DNA of 64,000 bases from a candidate division Zixibacteria bacterium HGW-Zixibacteria-1 (GTDB taxonomy: Bacteria; Zixibacteria; MSB-5A5; GN15; PGXB01): assembly GCA_002838945.1 (NCBI GenBank), contig PGXB01000003.1, positions 1 to 64,000 on the forward strand. Direction: 5' to 3'. Below, in pieces: positions 16,684-27,000 of the stretch. Made by a program: the position numbers and the translations under genes. Every line of letters begins with the position of its first letter. Position 1 is the first letter of the stretch. The notes beneath the pieces were generated by a model, which was given only the letters and a program-made list of their open reading frames with translations, was not told the DNA's origin and made no database searches.

Positions 16684-18009
16684 TTAGATTTTTCTTCTGA
16701 CTTTCATTTTCAGGTTATTTACTTCGACAGCGATGACTTCTTCGCCTTCTTCGATTATTTCGTCAGCGAAAGCTTCCCACAATTCCCCGGCCAGATAGAC
16801 ATAGCCGGTTTTATCGATTTTTGTTTTAACGACTCCGGTGACCCCGATCAGGCCTTCGGCGCCGGTTGTCGGCCTGGCGACCCTTGCTTTATAGGCCAGT
16901 GTGAAGGCGAGAATGACAAAGGCGCCGACGACAATCGCCACGGTATAGATGATAGAGCGAGACACCTTCAGCTCCGGATCGGCGGTATCGACAAGCATCA
17001 GCCCGCCGATTATAATCGAGATTACTCCACCTATTGTCAATAAGCCATGACTCACGATTTTAATCTCCAGTATAAAAAGGATTATTGAAAATAATATTAA
17101 CAGAACCCCGGCATAATTGATGGGAAGGGTCCTCATTCCATAGAGCGCCAGAATAATACAGATTCCTCCGACGACACCGGGAAGAATCGCGCCGGGATTA
17201 TACAGCTCCAAAACAAGGCCCATGCTGCCCAGGGAAAACAAGATGAATACAATGTTGGGTGATGAGACAATGTCGAGCAATGACTGGATAAAACTTTTCT
17301 TGATCGGTATTTTTTCCGGGTTTGCGGTATGCACGACTTTTTTGCCGAGTATGGTGTTCACTTCGAAGCCATCGATTTTTTCAAGCAAATCATCGACATC
17401 GTCGGCAATCAGGTCGATGACATGTAGTTCGAGGGCTTCTTTGCTGGTGATAGAAACCGATTTACGGGCGGCATCCTCGGCCCATTCCGCATTGCGCCCA
17501 TGCCGTTCAGCCATCGCCTTCAGTGAGGCCACGGCATCGTTCATAACCTTTTCCATCATGACCGAATCCATTTCGCCCCCCATAGAGACAACATGAGCCG
17601 CGCCGATATTGGTTCCGGGGGCCATGGCCGCGATATGGGCAGCATATGTTATATATACCCCCGCCGAAGCGGCTTTGGCGCCGGAGGGCGATATATAAAC
17701 GGCGACCGGCACGGATGAATTCATCATCGCCTTTGTTATCGACCACATCGATTCATTGAAACCGCCCGGGGTATCCATGGTAATCAAAAGCAGGTCGGCC
17801 ATTTCATCTTCGACCATTTCGACAGCCTCGATAACACGGTCGGCGGTTACGGTTCCGATGGCGCCATCGATATTAAGGATATATACCAGCGATGATTCAG
17901 CCTGAGCCTTCATTTCATCGGTCGAATCAGGCGGCGGCATTTCATCCTGTGACGCAACCGGTAAAGCATATAAAAGGACAAGTAATATTATAAGACATTT
18001 TATTTTCAT
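16684..18009 (-). CDS. NfeD-family membrane-bound ClpP-class serine protease
   Basis: The 441-residue protein has a signal peptide ([15 protein letters not shown]) likely cut before QDEM. A ClpP-class protease domain (about 40-230) follows, with Ser115 in GAKAASAGV and candidate general base Lys154. Four to six transmembrane segments (about 235-370) and a C-terminal OB-fold NfeD domain come last. This is the long NfeD1b-like form that cleaves hydrophobic segments of its stomatin partner in Pyrococcus. ATG is chosen over the adjacent GTG because GGAGG is four bases away from it. Predicted mature N terminus is glutamine. Confidence 0.92.
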   Translation of the reverse strand: MKIKCLIILLVLLYALPVASQDEMPPPDSTDEMKAQAESSLVYILNIDGAIGTVTADRVIEAVEMVEDEMADLLLITMDTPGGFNESMWSITKAMMNSSVPVAVYISPSGAKAASAGVYITYAAHIAAMAPGTNIGAAHVVSMGGEMDSVMMEKVMNDAVASLKAMAERHGRNAEWAEDAARKSVSITSKEALELHVIDLIADDVDDLLEKIDGFEVNTILGKKVVHTANPEKIPIKKSFIQSLLDIVSSPNIVFILFSLGSMGLVLELYNPGAILPGVVGGICIILALYGMRTLPINYAGVLLILFSIILFILEIKIVSHGLLTIGGVISIIIGGLMLVDTADPELKVSRSIIYTVAIVVGAFVILAFTLAYKARVARPTTGAEGLIGVTGVVKTKIDKTGYVYLAGELWEAFADEIIEEGEEVIAVEVNNLKMKVRRKI

Positions 18010-18254
18010 CACGCCTCCATCCGGAATTTATTTTAATAAGACCTTAATGCCCGGAAAATATTTACTAAGTCTGCCATAGATTTACGCGAACGGTTCGATT
18101 CCAGGCAACTCTTTCATCTTCTTCATATCAATTGTCTATACATAATGGTTAATTTTATAATGAAATCTGTCAGCACCCCATCGGTAACTGTATAGGCAAG
18201 TTAGCGCAGGCAGTATGAGAATGTCAAATAAAAGTTTTAATTGCCAGAGCGCCT
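18010..18254. other. Intergenic, nothing firm
   Basis: About 245 bases between the amidohydrolase and nfeD genes. A TTGACA on the minus strand (18227-18222) could belong to an nfeD promoter but the matching -10 is poor. A tRNA-like TTCGATTCC does not fold (see rejected items). Confidence 0.4.
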
Positions 18255-19850
18255 TTAGAAGGAAAGTCTCTTATCTTTTCTCAGGAAAACAGGTTTACCG
18301 TCAAAAAAAGTGGCCAGTATATTGACATTTTTAATCCGGGTTCGCGAAACCTTAAAAATATTATCCGTTAATACCACGAAATCCGCGAAGAATCCAGGGA
18401 GCAAACGACCCAACTCATTCTCGCGACTGACGGTATAAGCCGGGGCGGCGGTAAAACCATCGACGGCCTGCGCAACCGAGATTCTTTCCTCGGGATAAAA
18501 AACTTCTTTCCTGCCGGGCGCCTTTCTATTGACGGCGGCATCGATGCCGGCAATCGGATCAAGCACTTCAATCGGCGCATCCGATCCAAAAGTAAGAGGG
18601 ATACCCTGTTTGAGGAGGGTATTAAATATGAAGCAATTTTGTCCTCTTTTGCCCCAGTATTTCTCAATCAAACTGATATCCGAAGGGCAATGTGATGGCT
18701 GCATGGAAGCTACGGCTCCGAGCGATTTAAGGCGCTTGACGTCGGATCGGCGAATCATCTGCAAATGTTCGATGCGCCGTCTGATCCCGGGCAGTAGCGA
18801 TGGGGCCTGCTCATAGCAGTCAAGGACGTTGGACACGGCTTTATCGCCTATGGCATGAATGGCGGTCGGCAGGTTGAGCCCTGCGGCACCAATGATATGC
18901 TTTAGCAGGACTTCTTTTGGGTTGGTCTCGACGCCAAAATTTTCCTTCGAGCCCATATATTTTTGAAAACATAGAGCCGTCTGACTGCCCAGAGAACCGT
19001 CGCTAAATATTTTAATCCCTGAAATACGGAAATAGTCATTGCCATATCCGTACTTTATTCCGGCTTTTCGCAACTCCGGAATCATGGCGGCGGGAGGGTA
19101 ATAGCTGATTCTGAGGCCAAGCTTCTTTTCGCGCGAAAGCTTGTCAAAAAAACCAAGCGCATCGGGCCCATCGAAAGAATGAACACCGGTTACACCTTTG
19201 GCATAAGCCATCTTAAGGGCCTCATTGAATAGAGCGGGGCGTTTGGATGGAGCCGGGCCCTTATAAAGCTTGAACACGGGGAAATAAGCGGGAATCTCGC
19301 GCAGGATACCTGACGGTTCATGGCCGTCAAGACGATCGATGCGGCCGCCTTCCGGCTCGGGTGTTCGGGCATTGTAACCGGCCAGTTCCAGGGCGCGGGA
19401 ATTGACCCACATAACATGCTGGTCCTTGGAAAAGAAGGCCGCGGGACGGCCGCCGGTGACGTTGTCGAGCATGAATTTATCCGGCAGGACATATTTTTTC
19501 CAGCGGTCGGGAGAAAATCCTTCGCCGAAAACCCACTCATCCCGTCCCAGCTTTATGGCATGTTTCCTGATGGCTTCAAGCGTCTCTTCAATCGTCTTCA
19601 TGCCATCGAGTTTCACATTTCCCAGGGACATGGCCAGGAAATAGAAATGTGTATGCGAATCGGTAAACCCCGGAATAACGGTATGGCCCTTCAGGTCGTA
19701 CTTCTCAAATCCGGCAAAATCGGGATCGCTTTGAAGCTTTTTGCCGACGGCGACTATTTTATTTCCGGAGACAGCCATGGAATCGGCGGTTATATTTTCA
19801 CCGGCCTGAATATAGATAAGGCCGTTGAAGAATAGTTTATTCTTTTTCAA
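18255..19850 (-). CDS. YtcJ-like metal-dependent amidohydrolase
   Basis: The protein of about 531 residues belongs to the amidohydrolase_3/YtcJ family of zinc hydrolases. Visible features are the small beta-sandwich start, GHTVIPGFTDSHTHF with the HxH metal motif, later histidines in IHAIGDKAV and RIEHLQMI, and GSDAPIE near the end, where an Asp ligand is expected. Substrates in this family are mostly unknown. No signal peptide is seen. The start is taken as TTG because AAGGAG sits exactly six bases before it; upstream GTG/ATG codons in frame lack a signal. It overlaps the selB end by 14 bases. Confidence 0.88.
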   Translation of the reverse strand: MKKNKLFFNGLIYIQAGENITADSMAVSGNKIVAVGKKLQSDPDFAGFEKYDLKGHTVIPGFTDSHTHFYFLAMSLGNVKLDGMKTIEETLEAIRKHAIKLGRDEWVFGEGFSPDRWKKYVLPDKFMLDNVTGGRPAAFFSKDQHVMWVNSRALELAGYNARTPEPEGGRIDRLDGHEPSGILREIPAYFPVFKLYKGPAPSKRPALFNEALKMAYAKGVTGVHSFDGPDALGFFDKLSREKKLGLRISYYPPAAMIPELRKAGIKYGYGNDYFRISGIKIFSDGSLGSQTALCFQKYMGSKENFGVETNPKEVLLKHIIGAAGLNLPTAIHAIGDKAVSNVLDCYEQAPSLLPGIRRRIEHLQMIRRSDVKRLKSLGAVASMQPSHCPSDISLIEKYWGKRGQNCFIFNTLLKQGIPLTFGSDAPIEVLDPIAGIDAAVNRKAPGRKEVFYPEERISVAQAVDGFTAAPAYTVSRENELGRLLPGFFADFVVLTDNIFKVSRTRIKNVNILATFFDGKPVFLRKDKRLSF

Positions 19851-21729
19851 AATTTTCTCCTTTGATACGAACATCACCCTGCCGCTCGGTTATGCCCAGG
19901 CGATCGGTTTCCTCCAATATAGGCACGACAAACTTCCGGGAATTGCTGAGTTTTTCCCGCAGCACCCCGACCGAAACACTTTCACCGCTGTCAAGCATAC
20001 TTCGAATGATTTTAATAATTTCGTTCCAGCGATCGACATGAAAGACAAGCAACTGTCCAATTTTTACTACCTTCTCGGTATTAATGAGAAATTCCAGAGC
20101 TTCGCGACGCACAGCTTCCTTGCCAATCAATTCCTTCACCGTCGGTGGGGCATAGCCTCCCTTATACAACTCCATTTCTATCTTCTGAGCAGCCTGTTGA
20201 ACATCTCCCCTGACGTCTATGGATCGACCCGGCAAATCATATTTATTTTTCTTCTTAATCAGTTGTTTTTTCCCGCACATCAGATCCAGAATGGGTCCCA
20301 GATTTTGCGCCTTTTTCCCCGTTTTGGCGGAAATCAACTCGACCCCGATGCCGTCATAATGAGGATGGCTCTCGAAAATACTCTTGACGGCCGACAGCAC
20401 GAGATCAATACCGGGGGTTATTTCGGATATCAGGTAGTGCTTTCCGTCATGTTCGTCGATTCTTCTTTGACTGATCAATTTAGCCACGGCCTGATCGATT
20501 TCCAATTGCGAAAAATCGGCACTGATGAAATCGATGTTTTTATTAATAAAAATCGATTTTTTCAATTCGCTGTAAACGAGATTGTAAGGAGTCAGGTCCT
20601 CTCTGTCCTCAAGATACTGAAACTCCGGTATTTCGCGCCGTCGCGGGAACTTGTCCAGATGGTCAAGAATCATGCCGCCACCGACAGTGCTCTGGGGGGT
20701 CGGCAGGCGAAAGATAAAACGATCGCCGACAAAAGCCAGGACCGGTTCTTCCGGCCGGAAAAAAAGAAGGCCCTGCTGACCGGGGTGAATAATCGGATTA
20801 TGGGCCATCCTGATTTCTCCTTCGACCTCCGTCGTCCCGATAATCATCAGCAGCCTGCGGCCGGAATCGAGGCTGACAGGGGATTCGGGAATAACGGCGG
20901 TCGACAGCGCAAAAACATTACCATCCGGATAACTGCGGATTATATGGGGGGTTGAGATGACTCCCCCTCGATGCAGAAATTCCTTATCAAGGCCGGTCAG
21001 GCTGATCGAAGTCCGCTGGCCCGGTTCGGCCCGATCCATCTGTCGGCCGTGGGATTGAATAGTGCGCACTTTTCCGATTTTGCGCGCCGGGAAAATGCCG
21101 ACTTCATCGCCGACACCAAGTTTTCCTCCTCGAAGCGTCCCGGCCACTACTCCGCCCATGCCGGAAAGAACGAAAGAGCGATCGATGTATAACCTTGGTT
21201 TGCCGATATCCTCTCGTTCGATAATGCGATCGGCTAATTTAAGGATCTCATCCTTGAGATTATCGAAGCCTTCACCGGTAATCGCCGACAGCCGGACAAT
21301 CGGCGCATCCTGCAGAAAGGAACCGGCGACTTTTTCCCTGATATTCTCTTCCACCAAATCGAGCCAACTTGATTCGGCAAGATCGATCTTGTTAATGGCG
21401 ATAAGGCCGTACTTGATTCCAAGCAGTTTTGTGATTTGCAGATGTTCCTGGCTCTGCGGCATCCAGCCGTCATCGGCGGCCACAACCAGGATAACGGCAT
21501 CGATACCGCCGGCTCCGGCAATCATGTTCCGGACAAAGCGCTCATGACCGGGGACATCAATAATGCCGATACGGCGGCCGTCGGGGGTGTCATAATGAGC
21601 GAACCCGATGTCGATGGTCATGCCGCGTTCTTTTTCCTCGGGCAGGCGATCGGGATCGATCCCGGTGAGGCGGTTAATTATTGCGGATTTCCCGTGATCG
21701 ATATGTCCGGCGGTTCCGATTACAAACAT
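19837..21729 (-). CDS. selB: Selenocysteine-specific elongation factor
   Basis: SelB brings Sec-tRNA(Sec) to the ribosome at UGA codons marked by a SECIS hairpin. The 630-residue protein begins with an EF-Tu-like GTPase domain (GHIDHGKS at 8-15, DVPGHE and NKID), then two beta-barrel domains to about residue 340 and several winged-helix domains to the end that bind the SECIS RNA. Length is typical. The ATG lies one base after the selA stop, so the pair is translationally coupled. Confidence 0.95.
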   Translation of the reverse strand: MFVIGTAGHIDHGKSAIINRLTGIDPDRLPEEKERGMTIDIGFAHYDTPDGRRIGIIDVPGHERFVRNMIAGAGGIDAVILVVAADDGWMPQSQEHLQITKLLGIKYGLIAINKIDLAESSWLDLVEENIREKVAGSFLQDAPIVRLSAITGEGFDNLKDEILKLADRIIEREDIGKPRLYIDRSFVLSGMGGVVAGTLRGGKLGVGDEVGIFPARKIGKVRTIQSHGRQMDRAEPGQRTSISLTGLDKEFLHRGGVISTPHIIRSYPDGNVFALSTAVIPESPVSLDSGRRLLMIIGTTEVEGEIRMAHNPIIHPGQQGLLFFRPEEPVLAFVGDRFIFRLPTPQSTVGGGMILDHLDKFPRRREIPEFQYLEDREDLTPYNLVYSELKKSIFINKNIDFISADFSQLEIDQAVAKLISQRRIDEHDGKHYLISEITPGIDLVLSAVKSIFESHPHYDGIGVELISAKTGKKAQNLGPILDLMCGKKQLIKKKNKYDLPGRSIDVRGDVQQAAQKIEMELYKGGYAPPTVKELIGKEAVRREALEFLINTEKVVKIGQLLVFHVDRWNEIIKIIRSMLDSGESVSVGVLREKLSNSRKFVVPILEETDRLGITERQGDVRIKGENFEKE

Positions 21730-21730
21730 A

Positions 21731-23113
21731 TCAAATTCTGTCTGACAGACTTATTATGATTTTCACAAGTATTTCGGCATCTTCATCATCGACCGCTTTC
21801 AAATCAATCATGAAGCGGTTCTCGGAAATTCTTCCGATTACGGGCGGTTCGGTGCCGCGGAACATGGCCGCCAGTTTGCCTGGAGAAACCCGGCTGTTGA
21901 AAACCAGCGCCACTGATGGAAGCGGGACACCGGGCAGAGCACCGCCTCCCATTTCCCCCTGTGAGCCCTCGAGCGAAATCTTATCTCCAGCTCCGATTTT
22001 ATCCAGGAGGGTACGTCCCTTTTGATACAGCTCCGATTCACTTCTTGTCGCAAGCCGCCACAATTTTATGTTTTCTTTCCAGGTATTGTCCAGATAATAA
22101 CCAAGCATCTCTTCGACCGCCGAAAAGACGGTTTTATCCACGCGCATGGCGCGATAGACGGGATTTTTCCTGATCCGGTCAATCAACTCCTTTTTCCCGA
22201 CAATCAGGCCGGCCTGGAATCCGCCGAGCAGTTTGTCGCCGGAGAAACATGTCAGATCGGCATCATCACGCACGGAATTCTGAACGGTCGGTTCCTTGAT
22301 TCCGGCGATCTCAGTGGTATCGACCAGGACGCCGCTGCCAAGGTCATTGACGACCGGGACATTATGTTTTTTGCCGAGCGCAACGAGCGCCTTGATGTCG
22401 ATCTCTTCGGTGAAACCGGTAACGGCGAAATTACTTTTATGGACCTTCAGGATTAGAGCCGGGTTTGCTTCGAGCGCGTTTTTGTAATCATCAATGGTAG
22501 TGATATTGGACGTGCCGATTTCGATGATTCCGGCGCCTGATTTTCTGATGATGTCGGGTATGCGAAAACCGCCGCCGATCTGGACCAGCTCTCCGCGGGA
22601 TATGACAACTTTCCGGCGGTTGGCCAGGGTATTCAGAATAAGAAACAGGGCGGCCGCATTATTATTGACAATGGTGCCCGCCTCGGCCCCCGATATCAGC
22701 GACAGATATTTTTCGGCAAGGATGCCTCTCTTCCCGCGCTTTCCCGTGGCGACATCGAATTCGAGATTGCCGTAACCGGTGACATGATTCTTGATCTTAT
22801 CGAACAGGGTATCCGAAAGCGGTGCCCGGCCCAGATTCGTATGCACCATGATGCCGGCGCCGTTGATAACACGGCCGATTTTTTTCAATTTCATCAGCCT
22901 GATATTGTCAATGATAATATCCCGAAACCGGTCATAGCTTATCGGTTCGAAGCTTTCATCCAGATTCTGCTTGAAATTATCAATCGTCGTCCGAATGATT
23001 TCGACAATAAGCGGCCGGGCCAGTCCGGAAGCGGCTTCCAGGATGACTTTATCCGAAGCCATGATTTCGACGGCCGGAATATCGCGCTTCGATTTGATAA
23101 TATTTTCAGTCAT
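21731..23113 (-). CDS. selA: L-seryl-tRNA(Sec) selenium transferase
   Basis: SelA is the PLP enzyme that converts Ser-tRNA(Sec) to Sec-tRNA(Sec) using selenophosphate. The protein of about 460 residues is full length. It carries VHTNLGRAPL, NDLGSG, and the PLP lysine Lys294 in SGDKLLGGFQAG, one residue from its position in E. coli; the usual GGPQAG is GGFQAG here. The ATG one base after the cyclase stop gives the expected N terminus; a longer frame would overlap that gene by more than 100 bases. selC and selD are not in the window. Confidence 0.94.
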   Translation of the reverse strand: MTENIIKSKRDIPAVEIMASDKVILEAASGLARPLIVEIIRTTIDNFKQNLDESFEPISYDRFRDIIIDNIRLMKLKKIGRVINGAGIMVHTNLGRAPLSDTLFDKIKNHVTGYGNLEFDVATGKRGKRGILAEKYLSLISGAEAGTIVNNNAAALFLILNTLANRRKVVISRGELVQIGGGFRIPDIIRKSGAGIIEIGTSNITTIDDYKNALEANPALILKVHKSNFAVTGFTEEIDIKALVALGKKHNVPVVNDLGSGVLVDTTEIAGIKEPTVQNSVRDDADLTCFSGDKLLGGFQAGLIVGKKELIDRIRKNPVYRAMRVDKTVFSAVEEMLGYYLDNTWKENIKLWRLATRSESELYQKGRTLLDKIGAGDKISLEGSQGEMGGGALPGVPLPSVALVFNSRVSPGKLAAMFRGTEPPVIGRISENRFMIDLKAVDDEDAEILVKIIISLSDRI

Positions 23114-23114
23114 A

Positions 23115-24047
23115 TTATAATCTGTACAAAAGGTTGGCGACAACATTACCGACCGACTGAAGGGACTGCGGCGAACACTTGTCCGGAGTATCCTCGGTCG
23201 TATGCCAGTATTTATAGTCAAAATCAATAATGACTGCCGCCTGCAGTCTTATGGTCATAAAACTGAGATGATCGTCATGGATGGCATATCCGACGGAATC
23301 GACGAAGGCGGCCTCACCAAGATTGGCGGCGATTTTCCAAACCATATCAGTCACTTGAGATGAATATTTATTCGAAAACTCTTCCCTGTAAATTTTCAGA
23401 TCACGGTCGCCGATCATGTCGATGACCAGAGCAAAATGGTACTTGTCTTTGATATTTCTTTTAACCATTTCTTTGGCACCGAGGAAATATTCGTCCAGGC
23501 GTCCGGGCGGACCGTAATCCTCACCGTCCAGCAGCACGAGGTCGATACCGACACGCGGCCTCTGTACAGCAAACAGATTGGCCAGTTCCATCAGGACCGC
23601 CACTCCGGAAGCACCGTCATTGGCTCCATCTATCCAATTCTCGCGTTTGGTCGAATCGGGATCGTACTCCGCGCGCGGTCTGCTGTCGTAGTGCGCGGCC
23701 AATAAATATTTTTTTTGATCACCAGGGTCGGATCCTGCGAATGACGCTAAAACATTAATCATCTCAATCGGTTTTCCGGTTCTCTTGTCATTGTGCACGA
23801 ATTGCATGGTATTAATATCCGCACCCAGACTGTCAAAGAACTGCATCAGATATTCACGACATTTCCGGCTATTTTCACTGCCGGGTACACGCGGCCCGAA
23901 TGAAACCTGTTTCTCGATATATTGAAAGGCTCTCTCGCCGTTGAAACGAGGCGCCGACACCGTCGGTTTATCTCCGCATGCAATCAGAAGAAAAAAACAT
24001 ACGTCAAGGATAATATACGGTATAAAATAAAACTTCATTTTCTTCAT
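23115..24047 (-). CDS. Glutaminyl-peptide cyclotransferase (M28 fold) lipoprotein
   Basis: The protein of about 310 residues starts with a lipoprotein signal peptide (lipobox LIAC, Cys24) and should face the periplasm. Its M28-type domain matches animal-type glutaminyl cyclases motif for motif: HYDSR, Asp144 in DGANDGASG, Glu176-Asp177 in LLDGEDY, Asp210 in IDMIGD, Asp259 in HDDHLSF and His282 in YWHTTEDT. These align by eye with the catalytic and zinc residues of human QC. Such enzymes turn N-terminal glutamine into pyroglutamate. An aminopeptidase role is the alternative, but the DDH and WHTxED motifs favour cyclase. It sits between sprA and selA in one run. ATG is preferred to a TTG 12 codons upstream. 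Confidence 0.85.
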   Translation of the reverse strand: MKKMKFYFIPYIILDVCFFLLIACGDKPTVSAPRFNGERAFQYIEKQVSFGPRVPGSENSRKCREYLMQFFDSLGADINTMQFVHNDKRTGKPIEMINVLASFAGSDPGDQKKYLLAAHYDSRPRAEYDPDSTKRENWIDGANDGASGVAVLMELANLFAVQRPRVGIDLVLLDGEDYGPPGRLDEYFLGAKEMVKRNIKDKYHFALVIDMIGDRDLKIYREEFSNKYSSQVTDMVWKIAANLGEAAFVDSVGYAIHDDHLSFMTIRLQAAVIIDFDYKYWHTTEDTPDKCSPQSLQSVGNVVANLLYRL

Positions 24048-24092
24048 ATTATGAAAAGAATGTCGGGCGCTCAAAAAAGTCAATGAAATATT

Positions 24093-27000
24093 TTAGAATC
24101 GAATATCGACATAGATACGAAGTTCCCGGACATGCGACTTGCGGCTTTGCTGAACATTGTTGGTGTCCTGCCAGCGGGCGCTGACGCCGCCCTTGATTTG
24201 ATTGGAGAAAGTATATGATATGGTCGGTGTCACCATGAAATCCTTGTTTTCTCCGGCGGAGATCAGGGGGTTGTCGCCGGTCGATTCTTCTCTTTTTTGA
24301 GTACGGGTGGAAACTTCGAGAGAAATCGACATGGTCGACCGGAATTTCAAGCGTCCCAACAGCGGGAACCGGACGCCGGTCGGCCAGGAGAATGAATATT
24401 TTGTCGAGGCTGAGGAACCGGAATTTATACTGCGCTGTTTGCGAGTGACATTTCCCGTGCTGGAATTATAGGATGTGTTATCGCTGACGGAACGATTGGT
24501 GCGCACGTCAATGGTAAGTCCGCGAGTCACATCAAAGGTGAATGAAAGCAGCGGATTCTGGGAGACAGTAACCTCTTCCACCGTTTTGTAGCCGGTCGTC
24601 AGGTTGTAGGACTCCTTGGTACTTCTGGTATATTTGGTCCGGGGAGAGAATTTCCGGATAATGGGGTTCAGGAATTTGAAAGTGGTCATCTGGCTGATCG
24701 AAAAATTAAAATCGGGAAACGTGGTCGATATACTCTTCTGCGGATTGACCGCCTTTTTGATATCCCGATTAATAGTGCGGCTGAATGACACGCCGGTTTT
24801 CAGCCCTCCAAAAAGCTTTGTCCCCGAGCCGAGTGAATAGCTGGTTACTTTGGTCGAAACGGTCGATTGTCCGGCCGCCCCCGCTTCAGGATCTATCTTC
24901 GCCCCGATAGCATCCGTCAACCCGAATCTGAATTTCAGTTGGGCCCGTTCCAACAGCCCGATATATGAATAACGGTATGCTTCCTTGAAGTCATAGGTAA
25001 AGGGATCGATCCAGCCGGTCAGGAACCGCATCATCCACGCGGGCTTGTCCAAAACCTTCTTGATCACACTTCCCTTGGATTCCGGTTGGGCCACGGTTAC
25101 ACCTTGTTGGGTACGCTTGCGCGGGGTCGACCGGCGGGACGATGACTGTCCACCGAAAAGCTTTTGCAGATCGAAGGTACCGCCGACCCCGTAGGACTTG
25201 CTGGCCGACATGTTCCGGTTATCCTTAACTATAATAAAATCCTCGATATAAGACGCCGAATAATTGAATTTGTGTGTCAGGAAGCCGAAGAGGGTCGGAG
25301 AATAGTTGGCACTGAAGGCCTGGCTGTATTTCGTTTCACGCCCCAGCTTAAATTCTTTGGGATTGAAGCTGATTTTGACCAGATCGGGGTTCGATATATC
25401 CCGACGTGTGTCCATGCTGTAGCTGGCCGTGAGATTATCTGTAATTTTATAAGTCGTTTTAAAAGTGCCCGCAAAAGTTTTGGTAAGGCTATTTGTCAGA
25501 ATGCCATTGACATTCCGACTGATACGCAGATTGCGGTTGATATCGGAGGTCACGTTGAAGTTGGACGGGAAAACGTAAAACTTGGTCCCGCTGAGACGTT
25601 TTAGTACTGGCATCGGCTGCGTCCAGAAAAAGACCCTGAGACCGGGGACTTTGCCAATATTATATCCGTATGAAGAACCGACCCGGTAATTTTCACTCAT
25701 CGACATCGGCGCCGATGGTGAGATGCCATCGGAACGGTTATATGAGAAATTTGTCCGCAGGTTGTTCAGCAGGACGGTAAACAGAGGGTTCTTGGTTTTC
25801 TTGTTAAAATTTTCCGATGTCGAAAATGATTTGGATATATTTTCGGTCCTTTCTTCATACCGCAATTCTTCAGGAAGGATAATGTCGGAATTGTACTTAA
25901 GCCTGGGCGTCGAGATGTTTCGTGTATACCGGTAAGAAAAAGGAATATTGGCGCCCAGCGAGCGGGGCAGGAACTTGTCCAGTTTAAAATTGATGCCGTA
26001 GTTATAGGCATTGGTCGCTTTTCCGCTGCCCAGATTATCGGCTGAACCTCCCCTGGTCGAGCTTGATATTTTCCTGAAATAGGCGTTTTCATAATTGTAG
26101 CCGGCATTATACGTAAACAGATCGGCGACATTTCCGCTGAAAGTAATGCGGGCGGCTGTGCCGACATCATTCCTGACATCGGTCAGTCTCAATTCATCGA
26201 TCCAGAGGTCACCGCTTGTCAGGTTGTCGACTCTAAGCGGCACCACGCCAAAAGCCAGATATTTTATTTTTGTGATATTGGGCTTTCCGAAGACACGATA
26301 ATTGCTTCCATTGATGGTCGAATCAATATAATTCGTGTCAGGTTTATTGGCGCGCGCCCGTTCAAGAAATTCCTTCAGGCCGGTTATTTCATCGAAATTC
26401 ATACCGACATCGATCCAGCCTTTACTATCCAGCCACTGATTCGAATTGATTGCCGTTCTCAATTCATAGTAGTTCTGATTGTTTTGACCGACGCGGAATA
26501 GAAACATCAGGCTCGAGCCGTCGGCCAGTTCCTCGGGAGCCCTGACAAACATTTTCAGTGTCCCGTATCCCATCAGATTCGGCGTGTCAAAAAGAATCCT
26601 CTCGACCAGGCCGGTGTCGGCCGTTGCCGAATCATAGGCCCGGAAATTATCATAGGTCAGAAGCAGCGACTGCTCCGGTTCGATGATATCGGCGGTGATG
26701 TCATGGTATCCGGACACACCGGGAGGGGATGTGTAATAGGGATGATCGGGATCATTGTCCTGGGTACCTATAACGGCAACGCTGAAACGCTGCTGGGTGG
26801 AAGTATCAGCCGTAACGGCATAGCTTGGAATAATTGTGGTATCTTCCCAGTTGGGCGAAATAATTTCCGCGGAAGCGATCTGCAGGCTGTCTATTTTGCT
26901 GCCATCGGGCGATTCTATCCAGAAGCGGACAAATTCAATATTCGCCCAGACCGGGCTGCCGACGATAGCATCGAGAAGTAAAGAATCACGCAGCGGGATG

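Noticed and set aside
18080-18110. tRNA-like T-loop sequence CGGTTCGATTCC
   Set aside because: The bases on either side do not form the five-pair T-stem, and no acceptor stem or anticodon arm is found within 100 bases. In particular it is not tRNA(Sec).
23114-23227. Longer selA start
   Set aside because: It would overlap the cyclase gene by over 100 bases; the ATG one base after the cyclase stop gives the normal SelA N terminus.
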